A stretch of 64,000 bases of DNA from Perkinsus olseni. Taxonomy: Eukaryota; Perkinsozoa; Perkinsida; Perkinsidae. Both the position numbers and the translations under genes were made by a program. The stretch lies in the NCBI GenBank assembly GCA_013115135.1, contig JABANP010000220.1, positions 1 through 64,000 of the forward strand, given 5' to 3'. Shown here piece after piece: positions 11,328-23,728 of this stretch. Each line of letters starts with the position of its first letter. Positions within the stretch are counted from its first letter, which is position 1. The notes beneath the pieces were generated by a model that had not been told where the DNA came from, ran no database searches, and worked only from the letters and a program-made list of their open reading frames with translations.

Positions 11328-12065
11328 ACGCCACCTTTACGCCGTCGAGTTGTTGTTCCCACCAACGGAGGCATCGGATACACGGCTGCGGCCCGACGAT
11401 ATTGGAACCTGAAGGAGGGCTAGCCCATCTTGCACCAAGTTGCCGGTGACTGGAGACTATCTGCGTCATTCTTCGGACATGAGTCGAGGCTCGAGCAATT
11501 TTCGTGACATCAAATCCATCCAGCGCATACGTATGGCTTGACTTAGTCAAGTTGACTAAAAAGACGGGACGAGAAAACAATATCGAGTCCTTCTCCCCGT
11601 CGAGGAGAAGGACTGGATATTGTTTCGGGGAGTCCCCGATATTCCTTGCATTTGATAAGCCGGTGGTTCGGGGTCTTCACACACGAATAAGAACTTATGC
11701 TTCTGTACCTGCAGAAACGCGATCATCACGCTGCCTTTCGCCTTAGTGCGAACGACGGTTACCGGCGTGGATTCGAAGACGTCGTCTGTAGTGGAGCGTG
11801 CCAAGGTTGGTGCGGTGATGCTGAAGCGAAGCTTTAGCGGGACGGCCTCGATCGTGTAGACCTACGTGAGAGGCTCCTGATCAAGGGTCGCTACGGCTTC
11901 TTCAATGACATTCTCGCCATCGCTGGTATGCAAGAGCCTGGAGGCAATGAAGTGATGGCCGGAGCCACAAAGGCGCAGTTACTTGTCGTTCGAGACTGCG
12001 GCGGGCTTTGAACGATGCAGCTTTCCCGGCATATGCACCGTGAACACCTAGCAACCAAGAGTGGG

Positions 12066-14853
12066 CTATGGAGGGGCGAGGTCCTTCGTATGGGGGACCG
12101 CGCCCGGTACGCTGTTGAGAAGCCTAGCTTCCTCCTGGATAATTTTCTTGGACAAAGCTTCCAGCTTTCGCACTCTATTCACTGCATCGTCGTACAACCG
12201 CGAGAATACGTTATGCCGAGGGAGCCCTTCTTCGCTGACGAAGTCCTCCAGGCCAGATCCTGACAGCACTGGAGTGAGAATCGCGAATATCACAATGCAC
12301 AGAATGCATCCAGTGTATACGCTTGATGATATCGTTGAGATCCCTGGCGACGCGGCTCCGCGATGCAGTTGTTCGGACCCTCTGTAGTCGAACCTTTGCA
12401 AGAAACTCTCGTCCGAGCGAAACCAAATACCCCCGAAAAGCCAGCCAGTTCCACGCTAAGGAGACATGGCATTGCGGGTGAGATATTCTCACCTGCATTT
12501 CATTAAGCGTGAGCCTCAATTTCCTGTTCTCCTCCTTCAACTCACCGTTCTGGTCGCAAATCCGCTCGTTTTCCTCTCGTTCATCGCGGAGGTTCTGAAA
12601 CAATCCGAGTAGCCGAGCACTCTCCTTGGAGTTTCCTCACCTCACTTAGAGCCTTGAATACTTCAGGGCCATCGGGTCCGAATCTCGCACGATGAGCGGG
12701 CGCCGAGGGATCTCTCGCTGTGGCGGCCATACCCGAAGGCCACGCACCTACCGGTTCGAGAAGAGCGGAAATTCAGCCATCTCTCGCAGACCGCAGGGTT
12801 CACCAGCAGGATTCTGTCAAGCTCTATTCGAAGCGGAGTAAAGTGTAGCTTGCTCGGCCAGCAGCTTCTCGCATTTATCCCTTTTCCGCTTTTCTCTTCT
12901 CAAGGCAGCCTCTAGTGCAATGACCTCCTGCTCTAACGTCGAAAGCAGGCCTTCGGCCCTGAGATCAGCACCACTCAGGCAAGGCAGCTCGTGAGTACGT
13001 GCGACTATGAGAGGCTCTCATTGAGAGCTGGCCCACGATGGCCGGATCATTACTCTTCCTTATTCTGTTGCATCGCGTCCCGCTCTATGAAGGCTTGATC
13101 CTTCTCGCTGGTAGTAAGACTGAGTTTAGTTTGCATCAGATCCGCCAGTTCTGCGTAACTAGGGGAGAACTGAGATGTCGGATTAATTGAACCACCTGGC
13201 GCCTTACGATTCCTGTAGTGTCCGACGCAATTGCTCTGAGCTCGAGTATGTCGTTGTATTGTAGAAAGTGGCTCGGGGATCATTCCCGAAGACCGAGAGC
13301 CAGCCAGCCGCTGGATCCGTGTGAGTGGTAGTAGAGTAGAACTCTCCTGGGCTTGAACTGTTAGCGATATCCGATGCCTGGCCGTGACGGAAGAGCGAAC
13401 GTGGTTAGCAATGCTGCTCTCACACGAGCGACGGCAGCTCTCTTCTTACCTGCATAGCGGCGGTGACTTGAGTTTCGTTTTGAGCATGCCGATCCTGCTG
13501 CAGTAGCTTCCGTTCATCGTCGAATTCCTGGGGATCCATGACTCGCTCTGTGAAGTAGTGACTAGAGCGCACCTTGATCATCTCATCGACTTTCTGGCGA
13601 TGTGTCCTCTCCATTTTGGCTAGCTCTAGTTCCAACTCGCGCACCCTTGCGCGGCAGCTTAGGCAGTCCTTGCACGGTAAATCTAAGCAGAACAATGTCG
13701 GATTCTTAGCTCTCTTGCGCCGTCTGCCCTTGCTGTCACTCTGTCTCTTCGCTCCGGCATCTTCAGTATGAGGATTCTAAGTGACGAGAACCATCCAGCA
13801 CGGTCCCTCTGAAGAACGTCGACAGGTCGCTCAACTACTTGTGTCGAGCTTGGCTCTCCTAGCTCCTCGCTGGGTTCAATAGATCCGGCGTTCACATTCG
13901 ATCGGCGTTGTCCGAGAAGCTTCCTAGCGAGCTCCCGAACCTCACGATAGAAATCTGCTCTCGTCACGCCTGGCCGATGAACAAGATGGCCCACCCAGGC
14001 GTACTTTCGACTTGAACCCTTCCTCGATGATCTTCTCGACTAGTTGACGAGTGTCGGCGTCGAGGAATCTGAGACAATCGCTCTGGTCGGTAGTAACTGC
14101 ACCACGTCCGAATGCAGCGGCGTCCTCACTCACGAGATGGAGTCATAGAAGCTGATGTCCTGCAATATATCCGTACACACCTGGGCATCTTCGAGCTTAT
14201 TGACGTCTCGTAAATGAGATATCTCTTTCAAGTAAGCGAGTTGGCACTCCTTGAACCTCCTATGAGGCACATGGGCAATACAAGGTCACGAAGAGTTGGC
14301 CCGAGGAAACGGGGGCGCGTTCGATACCGTTCGGCCTTCTCGGCCTTCCTTCGAGCGGCCGCGACCATAGACGGCCAAGATAGGTTGGGATCGTTCGGGT
14401 TGGGTGTTACGACCAAATCTGAGGAGAGCTCTCCGCCTCGGAAGTGCGCGGGAAGACTACTTCGCGCTATGATGCTGAAGTCAGAGCCTATCTTCTCGGC
14501 CAAGCGATGGACGTCCACTCCCAGGAGTGCATTGGTGTCTCCGAGTGCCAGTCGCTTGAGCAACCCGGCTAGCTTGTCAGACAACAATATGAATCTGGAA
14601 GTTCCGGAATTCCCCGGTCAGCTATTATCCAGTGGGACCTATCATGTGCTTTGAGAATCTGTTTGAACTCGCGCTCTTCCTCGCATGCATGAGCGGCACG
14701 AACAGCTGCTCCTGCAGCGTCCGCAGTGGTAGCGAACGATGCTCTTCTGGCCAGTCGTACTCGAGGCGACCCATCTTTGTCATTCAAGGTGGGCGAGCTG
14801 TGCCGCCGGTGTAATACCGAGGCGCCGCCGCTGGAAGTTGTCATTTGAGTCAC
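12066..14853 (-). CDS. Multi-exon coiled-coil protein with C-terminal transmembrane segment
   Basis: Read on the minus strand from 14853. The N-terminal exon (14853 or 14838 start) is Ser/Arg/Ala rich and ends near 'REFKQILKAHD'; a 45-nt intron separates it from the exon in the 14228-14587 frame. Later exons contain charged heptad-rich sequence: 'ELELELAKMERTHRQKVDEM' (about 13580-13640), 'LADLMQTKLSLTTSEKDQAF' (about 13080-13140), 'LEQEVIALEAALRREKRKRD' (about 12880-12940) and 'LRDEREENERICDQNGELKE' (about 12535-12595). The last exon (ending at 12066) has one hydrophobic helix ('GCILCIVIFAILTPVLSG') and then a charged tail of about 60 residues. This is the layout of a tethering or scaffold coiled-coil protein anchored near its C-terminus. 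I cannot name a family. The join near 13990 changes frame and I could not find a clean intron for it. Confidence 0.5.
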
Positions 14854-15694
14854 TTGTTTGCGAAGTGTGCTGTATCAAGAATCGATGCTACCACAGGTAG
14901 GCTACCTGAGGTAGCCAGAGGTAAGGGTGCAACTAACTTACGTTGAGGAATACAGTAAGCTGAGGCTGGGGCTAGTAGGCTGACCCGGTTAGCCTATTAC
15001 GGATGCTTTGCCTCGAGAAGCGGCGGGATATCCGCGTGCGGCTTCTAACCGTTCGTAGGTGAGTGCAACCGTTGCGACCGTTACGGTCACGGTGGACAAG
15101 CGGACGCTCTCTCTAATCTCATACTAACCCAACACTGGTCTTTGCTCAAGATAGAGACTATACCGAAAAAAACTTCCTCAAAGGGACTCACAACTTGTCA
15201 TCTTAAAAACGACTTTTTGCGTTTGCATGCCATCAATGAATGAGCCTCCATACAGCCACGAAGTTGAGTTCATGTCACTGAGCGGCTCAGTCTGAGCCGA
15301 GTACGACCACCTTTGTGCAGGATACATGTGATACATACTGGCTCGAATTGAGTGACAATGAATTTGACATCAAGCTGCCACATCATTTCTTAAGAACGGC
15401 TCTCTCCTTCGCTATGGTGCCAAAAATTTTATCGACTTTATCGGCGCATTCGAAATACGGATGGTCCTTGATCGAAGGACGACTCTTCATGTTATGGTAC
15501 CTGAAATGAAGGGACGTCCCGGAGTATAAGGATTGGTTCGGAAACACTATCCGGCCGGGTGCTCGCTGAAAGTTGCAAGACAAGCTTTAGGGGCTCTCTA
15601 GTGCACTTGCGAGGTATGCGAGGTACTCAGTGGTCGACTAAGGTACTCAGTGTAGGACGCAAACGACAAGTGAGAGAATAACTTTGTCCCTTAC
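14854..15694. other. Intergenic, no gene seen
   Basis: Between the start of the coiled-coil gene and the last recognised exon of the GST gene. Short direct repeats occur (GAGGTAGCC-like near 14890-14930; AGGTACTCAGTG twice near 15622-15653). The true 3' exon of the GST may lie in 15550-15690 but I could not identify it. Confidence 0.4.
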
Positions 15695-16569
15695 CATCTT
15701 TCGATGTTAGGATAACTCCCCAAGTTAAGTCCGAGCCACAGGTGTAGTCTGAGGCAAACGGGCAACGTTCTTGGAGAGAACCCAAACGAGCGGATGCAAC
15801 CCAAGGAATGTGCCGGTTTCGAGCCCGATGGATCCCTACTGGGAGACGAGGGGGAAGACGGCGATGTCTGCCAGTGTGAAATCACCGACCAGGTACTCCT
15901 TTCCCTTGAGGTAACCGTCCCAGAGTGCCACTTCCTCGAGAAGAGCCTGAACGCGCCAGCAACGTCCTACTGCCAGATGAGGTAATGCAGGCAAGAGTGC
16001 AGCATTCTGTGCTGATGAGACCGATGTGACCGAAATAAGTAGGTGACAGCAGCGGGATACCAACCTCTATCTCAGCTTCCAGCTGCGATTTCTTCTGACT
16101 TCCAAAGAAGACCTGGTAAGCGACGTTCTTGGGATTGAAACTTTGCTCGAACTCGTGGATGTATTGAATACATAAAGCCATTCGAGCAGGCTGTTGGGGC
16201 GTCAGCGGCACCTTGAGAGGCATGAGAGCATTCCCAAGCCGCGATCTGCAGTCGGAGTGGAGGCGTACTTGGTCGGGAAAGGCCATGTCAAGATACTGTA
16301 TGGCCGCCATGCTGTCTTGTAGAACAATGGATCCGTGGGTCAGGCATGGAACGGTACCACGAGGATTCATAGCCAAGAACTCTGGAGTCTTCTGCTGCCC
16401 TTTGAATATGTCGATCTGAGCACCACGGCAAGCTTGGTAATCATCGAGTCCCATCTAGAGACCAAGATACCTCTATCCTTTCGTATTCCAGCTTCTTTTC
16501 CTTGAGGGCCATCTCAACTCTCAGGCAGTTGTTCGAGGGGGAGTACGTGAACAAGGTCAGCTTGCTCAT
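15695..16569 (-). CDS. Glutathione S-transferase (copy 1)
   Basis: Cytosolic GST: conjugates glutathione to electrophiles. Exons that join in frame are 16569-16471, 16415-16269, 16211-16065, 15946-15840 and 15748-15695, with introns of 55-118 nt. The start 'MSKLTLFTYSPSNNCLRVEM' is the first strand and helix of the thioredoxin-fold domain, with a Ser in the usual catalytic Tyr/Ser zone. 'NPRGTVPCL' carries the cis-Pro and 'LQDSMAAIQYLD' the glutathione-binding Asp-Ser (normally E-S). The C-terminal domain ends with 'YLVGDFTLADIAVFPLV', the GST helix-6 N-capping box, then 'LGLNLGSYPNIERW'. The last few residues lie beyond a further intron that I could not close. Exon junctions correspond to those of the second GST at 22715-23728, showing common descent. 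No stop or frame break is seen in the recognised part. Confidence 0.8.
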
Positions 16570-18582
16570 GATTCGTTACCTTAGAAAGCTTGAAGCAAGA
16601 AAACCGGTCCGCCAACGGAATCCGATCAAGTGTCTATTGCGAAAACTGAGGCTGCGAACGCCGAGTACCCGCACCAAGGATGTGGGTAGAGCAGGCACGA
16701 TCTAAGGCAGGTAGCACTACGGATGCGGTCGACAAAGTCTACTGTGATGCAAAGACGCATCCCTCAATGTAACTCGCCTGCGAATTAATCGTCCGCTACA
16801 CGCATACACACATCAGCTAAGCTTAAGCTGTCAGGGCTCGCCTTCAACGCCTTATCCGAACAAAAGCGAGGCAGTGGGAGCAGCCAACGGAGTGGGATAG
16901 TGCGTGGCCGACCGCAACGTCGCAAGCAGCCTACCTGTCATGGTTGAGGATATTGGCGATCAGAGGTGAGGCAGGTTCCCATGCGCCATCTCGACAGTGG
17001 AGCACATGCCGCGCTCGCGTACGCTTGTACCAACAAACCTGCACGCATCGACATGACGACCAAGACTTGGTCACCAAGTAGACCCGATAGCAGGACATAC
17101 TCATCAAACGCAGATCGGCATCACTGGATTCGAGTGGCCGCGGAGAACCGTGATTAGAAGGCGGACCCTCTACCTTCTAATCAGACGGAGCGGCCAAACG
17201 GCGGCAAGTTGTCGCCGACAACTCAACCTGGTGGTTTTGTTCGGCGGCGCTCAGGATGCGAGCAAGGAGACAGTCTAATACGTCCTGAAACTGCACCAGC
17301 CTCTGTTGTATTCTTCTTACTCATACGTGGAACACAAGGCCAAAGGGAGCTGGTGAGATGGATCTTATGAAAGAGCTATTGCCCAGACTTCTCTGCACGC
17401 GTAAACATAGACGGGGCGTAACATCCCCTCACATGACCTCACCGAGAAGAACGCTCAGGCTTGAGCCCGAGACTCACGGGCCATGAGAAAGTAATGAACG
17501 GTAGCGTTATCGACACGATACTGGGCGAAACCGTTACACGTCAATACTATCGACGAAAGTTCAGTAAGAGCATTCAATGGGCCAGCGATATTATCCAGGG
17601 AGCCCGGGCCTCAGGTTTCGGTGTCTCTCGCGCGTTCACGCGCTCCCAATACGGCCCAGTAGAATTGTACTCGCTAACTTCTGTGCATTTCGCGCTCGGC
17701 ACAAGAGAGGTCACACCAAAATCCCGATCAACTGAGGGCCGTAGGCTACGGTACGTAGCTCGTGAGACTCTGGTCACGAGAGTCTCCTGTGATAAACTGG
17801 GAGGAGCAACAAATTATCTCAGCACTCACCCGTCCCTTGCCGATCTCGTACCCAACCCGACACTTCCCCGTACTTGCCGGCGGTAGCTGCGATGATGAGA
17901 GAATCAATAGGTGGTTATTGAACCTTTTTAGGCAGTTGTAGCAATGTACATGTAGAGCCTGGGTGAGTGGATGCTCGAGAATAAAGGAGGATGGGCAGTG
18001 TGTCCACACCTCGGAGTTCAGAGGAATCCTCTGAGAGGATGGCGATAGATGCACGCCCGAACTATTCCCAGACAACACTCGCTACAAACAGTTGTGAAGT
18101 CCTCATTGCATAAGGATTGAGCTGAGTGAGGTGATCTGTAGAATTCTGTGATGCGTTCACGTGACGAAATCTGCTCCCTTCCAGGATGAAACAGCTGCGA
18201 TATGCCATACCGATTTTGGATCACAAAAAGTCGTTTCTGAACTCATCCCATCGAGTGTTCTACAGAGAACTACGCAAATAGCTTTTTACGCAATTTTTGG
18301 TCGCTGTACTCGAATAACTGTTGAGAAATGGTCCAAGCCGCAGTGTCGAGCGGAAGCAGTAATGATTAATCATGAATGCTCAAGATGATGAATCGTCATT
18401 CATGATGCGGCCCGTCGGATTGAACCCAGGAGACCACATCGACAGCGAGACCGAGACGATGTGAGCCAGCGATGATACAGAGACCGTCGGAAGCAACGTA
18501 TTCTGTTTGCAAGGAGTATGACTCCGAGTCAGGGTACCCATCTTCGTACCATCGTCAGACCATCTTCGTGTCTAGTATAAGG

Positions 18583-19185
18583 CTAATCGCCTGAGACGGG
18601 GAGGTTGGTGAGTTGTCCTAGCTCTCGAAGTCGTTGCCCAAGGTCAGAGCCGTCGTCTGTAGTCGCTAGGCGTCCGCAGGGCCCACTCGGTAGGGCCGTT
18701 CTGGGAGAAGCTGTGCCTTGAGATGCTTGAGAGGTGAGAAGTTTACAAGTAGAGCAGCAGTCGCAGCAAATGTGGCTATAGGAGGCTCGATCAGCGAGGG
18801 AGATCGGGTCCACTCCAATTTTAGCCTGTAGTTCCTGGTGGTTAACAACGCGGAGTTGCTCAGCAGTCGATAGACCCGGGAGGCCAAGAGGGTTCTTCAC
18901 CATGTTGTGCCATTCGGGTGCATCAGGTGACCTATGGGATCATTGCGACGCCAGTTTCGGCCGGTTCGTCAATGAAAATTGCCCGTGCTCGCACGACCCG
19001 GCTGCAACTCCACATGTACCCCCGATTCATTTCGTTCTCGGACGGGAACAGCTGTGCGTCTGCCAGCTCGGGGCTTTCCATCCCGCTTTGGACGGAATAA
19101 TCCACTGCCACGGCCCCCAGTTCGCCCACAAGAGCACTGAGACTGAAGTTGGGAGTAACGCCACCTAATGATGCGTAGTTTCATT
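18583..19185 (-). pseudogene. Possible gene fragment of unknown function
   Basis: Two minus-strand frames have plausible protein composition: 18932-19129, containing 'ADAQLFPSENEMNRGYMWSC' and 'RARAIFIDEPAETGVAMIP', and 18583-18903, containing 'GLPGLSTAEQLRVVNHQELQ'. They lie end to end and could be neighbouring exons (a GT follows the first frame). I recognise no family and could not find a start or a stop that belongs to them. I call it a fragment and do not assign a role. Confidence 0.25.
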
Positions 19186-19589
19186 CAAGCTTCGGAGAAT
19201 ACAGCGGCGAGATAATTCCTACTCTGCTTTACGGATTTATTTATTCCTTCCACAGAATTTGAATGGCGGCACTTCGAGTCGCATATGACGTCTGCGCAGG
19301 TTCTCTGTCCCCAACATGCTCTACATTCGAGCCAATTACGTCGAAAGTACTACCAGACCGATGGATTAAGAGCCTCCCACTTCTTTGAAAGAAGTTCTTT
19401 CCCATTAACTCCCGCCAAGATACTGAAATGTCTTTGGCTGGGAGCTCTCTGCAAGAGAAGGCAGTCTTTCTTAAAGGCCACTCGTTGCCTCTGCCACTCC
19501 TCTTTCTCTGCGCCTTTGGACAGCAAGGGAGTCATGTGTCTCAAACATTGGCGCCACATGTGAATGTAACAGAACAACCTCGCACTAGC

Positions 19590-19613
19590 ACGGTGCTAGT
19601 AGCACCAGGGTCG
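19590..19613. repeat. Dispersed repeat CTAGCACGGTGCTAGTAGCACC
   Basis: The sequence contains its own inverted repeat (CTAGCAC/GTGCTAG). A near-identical copy (one base different in the core) lies at about 41504-41527, 22 kb away. Outside this core the flanks are not similar. Confidence 0.7.
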
Positions 19614-22600
19614 TCGCAGACAGGCCATTCCAATTCTCGATTTAATCCGATCGGTAGGACTGCCCCAAGGACCTGGTGGGAAAAAACAACCGGGGACGTG
19701 CCGGGCCGTCATTTCACTAACGCTGACTTATAATGCGCTTCTATGTGGCTCACGCAACGTCTTATGCCCTCAAACCCTTGCTGGACGGCGAGTGACGACT
19801 CGGTTAATGTCACCCCCACGGCCATAGGAAGAAACTTAGATCTTCCACGCATCGTTCCTATCATTATGGTAGGAAAAGGGCAGTAGCTCAACCCGTGCGT
19901 GTAGTCGCACGAGATGAGACTCTATTCTGAGGCGGTTAATATCAAATTCCTCGTCGTGGAATACATGAATAGCGACCCGGCCTCGTCGGCACCCACTTCG
20001 TCACTCTCACATCCCTCCACGCCATACGCGATGCAAAAGAGATCATGCGGACGATTTTCCGGTGGGATCGAAGATCTCTCAGCGACCGAGAGGAGAGCGC
20101 GAGAGCCGGACACGGAAGCCAGCGAGGCATTGCCCACACCCCGCCATTGACGGGAAAACCCTGTAACACAACAAAGCTACAGGTGTCAGAGGTAGCAGTG
20201 AGTCCCAGCATCAGGGAGCACAAAGGATCAGCACAAAAGGAGCCGAAAAGGGGCAAAACCAAGAAAGATGTCGACTATGTTGTCACTATAGTGTACGCAT
20301 TATGCGCCATCGTCTTGCGTATGCGTGCATAGCTGATTCAACTCGAGAGAGTAGCTCAAAAGCTCAAAATCTTTTACTGTAAAAAGATTTGATCACGTGT
20401 AAAGCAGTGTAATCTTCCACGCGAGAGACGTGGTGGCAGTGTAAAAGTTTTACACGTCGTCGAATCTATTCTCGCTTGTTCTTCAACGGATTCTCCCCGA
20501 GGAGCGGCTCGAAATTTCAATCCTGTAACTGCGCTTTTCACCGCTAGTCGACTACCAGGTGCCGGACAAAGAGTGCGACCTAGCACTTGTACGAGCTAAC
20601 GAGATTAATCTTCTCGAGTTGCGGGGTATAACCTGGCACCCTACCCTTCAAGGGTAACCCTTGTTTAGCTCTCTGATGTCCAGTATATCACTCGGTCGAG
20701 GCCTTGCAGTGCGGCTCTCATCAGAGCTGGATCAGAATGGACTAATTTCCTCCGTTAAACGGGGCTTTCGAGCGAGTCTCTGACTGAAGTTCTTCCTACT
20801 TCGGTTGATAAGTTACCCACAAGTCTTCTCCTTTCGGTTGCTTAGGAGTCCAAGAAGTCCTTGGTCTCAGAACCGTGGAAAGTATAGTCCTTGTAAAACT
20901 CGCTAGCTCCACAGACAGAGGATCTCGCTAGCTCGCGAACCAGACAGCGGGAAGCGACGCAAGCAAGCTCCACAGACACGACATAGCCAGATAGGGGGTT
21001 CGACATGGCGTTCGACACGTGGGCTTCCGCATGCAAGCCCAACGCGAGATCGCGCAGGTTTTACACCGATGAAACAAAGTTTCTCGGAATATTAAAATGG
21101 AAGAGTGCACTATGTTTCTGATACCACGATGTGCTCTGAGTTGTGACTTCATCCGACCCCTAGAGGAGATAAGAATGGGCGAATCAATCCATCACGGTTT
21201 CGGAATCCCCTCGTAAGACTGTGAAGCCGCCAGACCGGATGCAATTAGAATTGGCGAATTTATACTGGGCAGAGTTGCACCTTCGCGTGGAATGACAACT
21301 GGATTGGATTATGCTGAATGAGATGAGAAACACCCCCGTCTGAAGATGGAAGAAACTGGTTTAGCAATCGTTTAAAAATCCAGAAAGGCTGATGCAGATC
21401 AAAGAGCCGTCGCGAGCTAAAAGGCTGCTAACTGAGCGACGCGGAGAAAGACTACGATGTCCATTGAAGCTTTCCTTATACATCGCGCTGGCAGCAGGAG
21501 TACATAGCGGGACTGTCACCGGTTGGTGGCTTCATCTAGCAAGCTGCGCTCCATCACGATTAACGCCGAGTGCAGCCGTCTCAGCACAGAGACTTCCCGG
21601 GAGCGTGACGCTGTACAGTTAAAGTACAGTTTCACTGGACGACTTTGCGGAGTCGCTTCTGAGAAAAAATCAATTCTCAGAAACGATTAGATAAACGCAA
21701 TGAGGGACATGAGGGAACTGTGAAATTCTTTCCGATGCGGGTTTTTTATCACTCTGGTTCTATTGGGCTGTTGAGACCGAAAACTTCAGGGGGAATTGTG
21801 TTGGATGGTTGCGAAACATGGCTTCGTCAACTGCAGATAGGGCATCGCAAAGGCATCGCAGATTGTACCGTGCCGGGCAACTTGCTTGAAGCATACGTAG
21901 TAGTTATACCGAAGCGTCATCGACCTCGGGCCTTCGAACGCAGAGGAAGCGATCAGAAGGTCAACACTACTCTGAGCGATTCTTCAGCTGGACCTCCTCG
22001 AGGGCACCCTAGGTGACCTCCTGGACACCTAACTGGCCTATAAATGGTGACTCCCACGCATGCTCGCCGAGTAGCGAAGAAACAGAAGCGGATCTCTCGA
22101 GAGTAGGGGATTCAACCATCCGCTGCTGGCTGGTGCTGACGTCGTTAACCCACACCTACACCACGCTCGAAGGAGACCAGAACAAACCATCCGGAGAAAT
22201 GGCGCCGAAACTCGCCAGAAACCTCGCCAGCCGCGAGTGCAAGACTGAATTTCCTCCTGAACTCAACTCACCGGGCTGGATTCAGCAGGCAATGGAAGCT
22301 GACCCTCTCGAATAGAATGATAACACTCTCATATAGACGAGGACGGGCAAGGGGAGAGTCAATACGACGCAAATCCTCTACGGATCGAACGCGAGAGTTT
22401 GTGGATAAAAAGCCCAACACACGGTAGTAACTCGGATGACGAGCTGTGGATGTCTTGAATACTCTAGATGAACTCTTATTCACTGGAGAGTACCGTGCGC
22501 TGAGCTGGAGTAGTGCCGAAGAGGGAGTCGATCTTAGCACAGGCTAGGAAGAAGGGATGCTCTTCAAGTGAAGGACGACTTCTCATATTAGAATACCTGA

Positions 22601-22714
22601 GGGTGCAGATGATGGCCCGAAAAGACGGCACGATCCTGCTGTATGCTTCCTAGCTGCCATTGAGTTAAGGCGTTTGCATAGGAGAGCGAAGAAAAGAGCG
22701 TCGTTGTGCCGCGC

Positions 22715-23728
22715 TCAAGAGGTAATGTTGCGACTCAGTATACTGGAGAACCTCCAGGTAAGAGTCCCTTCCGATCCCAGGTGAGCTCACCATCGCTGCA
22801 GATTCGGGTAGTCCTTGAGGTCCAACCCAAAGCATTCTGTCAGCCTGAGAGTCACGGGGTCCCGCTTTCATGCTGTTCGAGACAGCGGGGGCTCACTGTG
22901 CCACCAGAGGAAATACCGCGATGTCCGCTAGACTGAAGTCGTCAACAAGGTACTCCTTGCTGTCTAAATAGCCGTCCCAGATCACAAGCTCTGCCTTGAG
23001 GGCCTGAAGCCTTCAGCTCAATCTCGCCCATGTATTTCGACGTACCACTATCACAGCACGTAGTATAACGTAAATGCACTTCTGTGCGCATCGATATAAT
23101 TAGCGAGATCTGGTCTATATAAGTGATTTGTTTCGTTATTCCCCTCGATGCTAACGTTTGCGTGTTTATTGTGCTTAATATCAGCCGTTCGCTACCCTGC
23201 GACTACTCTCACCTCTATTTCCTCGACCAATTGCTCTCGGCTCATTCTCTGGTAAAGCACTTTGTCAGCAATGTTCTTAGGATCGAGGTTGAGCTCAAAC
23301 TCGTGGATATACTGCAAACACTTCCCGAGTTGAGCCGGGTCCTTCGGTCTCAGTCGTATCTGCTAAGAAGCTGATGTGATAGGGCAGCAGTCCCTCCAGG
23401 CTCACGTCTCGGTTGAAGACGGCCTCGATGTACTGCATAGCGGCACAACTTTCAGTGATGACGACATTGTCGTGGATAAGACTAGGAATCTTTTGCCTTG
23501 GATTGATCGCGGTGTATTCCGGTGTTTGGTGCTCGCCTTTCACGATGTTTATCTGAGGGATCTCATGCGACTAAGAGAACTCGAAGGACAAAGCTCCGTC
23601 CCACCGTCTTTCCGCTATATGTAAACACCCTTCTCTCGAAGCGTGAGGTCAACTCTGAAGCCGTCGTGTGATGACTCCATAGTGTACAAGACAACGCGAT
23701 CGTCACCACTGCGCACATCTCGGAACAT
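22715..23728 (-). CDS. Glutathione S-transferase (copy 2)
   Basis: Second cytosolic GST, same family and strand as the one at 15695-16569. The start at 23728 gives 'MFRDVRSGDDRVVLYTMESS', the first strand of the thioredoxin fold, followed by 'FRVDLTLREK'. The next exon has 'KGEHQTPEYTAINPRQKIPS' with the cis-Pro region and 'ITESCAAMQYIEAVF' with the glutathione-binding Glu-Ser. A 49-nt intron (GTGAGCC..TTAGCAG) precedes 'CLQYIHEFELNLDPKNIADK'. The C-terminal exons give 'YLVDDFSLADIAVFPLVAQ' and 'FGLDLKDYPNLQRW', ending in a short tail at 22715. Junctions after 'EIE', after 'PLV.Q' and within the final Trp codon match copy 1. One join, between exon 1 and the exon beginning near 'INIVKG', does not close in phase by any GT..AG pair I tried, so a micro-exon or a lesion is possible there. 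Confidence 0.75.

Larger units (their letters stand above)
7507..12065. other. Long gene-poor interval with degenerate repeats
   Basis: No gene can be defended across this 4.5 kb except the doubtful reading frame noted at 11094-11327. It contains the repeat patches listed separately (about 7870-8025, 10440-10690, 10860-10950). Many small inverted repeats are scattered through it, for example around 8465-8490. Open frames are short and on both strands. Confidence 0.5.
16570..22714. other. Six-kilobase interval without a confident gene
   Basis: Open frames are short and mostly overlapping on both strands. The only stretch with protein-like composition is 18583-19185 on the minus strand, listed separately. 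Small inverted repeats occur, for example GTGTAAAA-G-TTTTACAC near 20438-20454. A dispersed 22-nt repeat lies at 19590-19613. The two flanking GST genes are homologous, so this interval may be a decayed part of a duplicated block. Confidence 0.4.
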
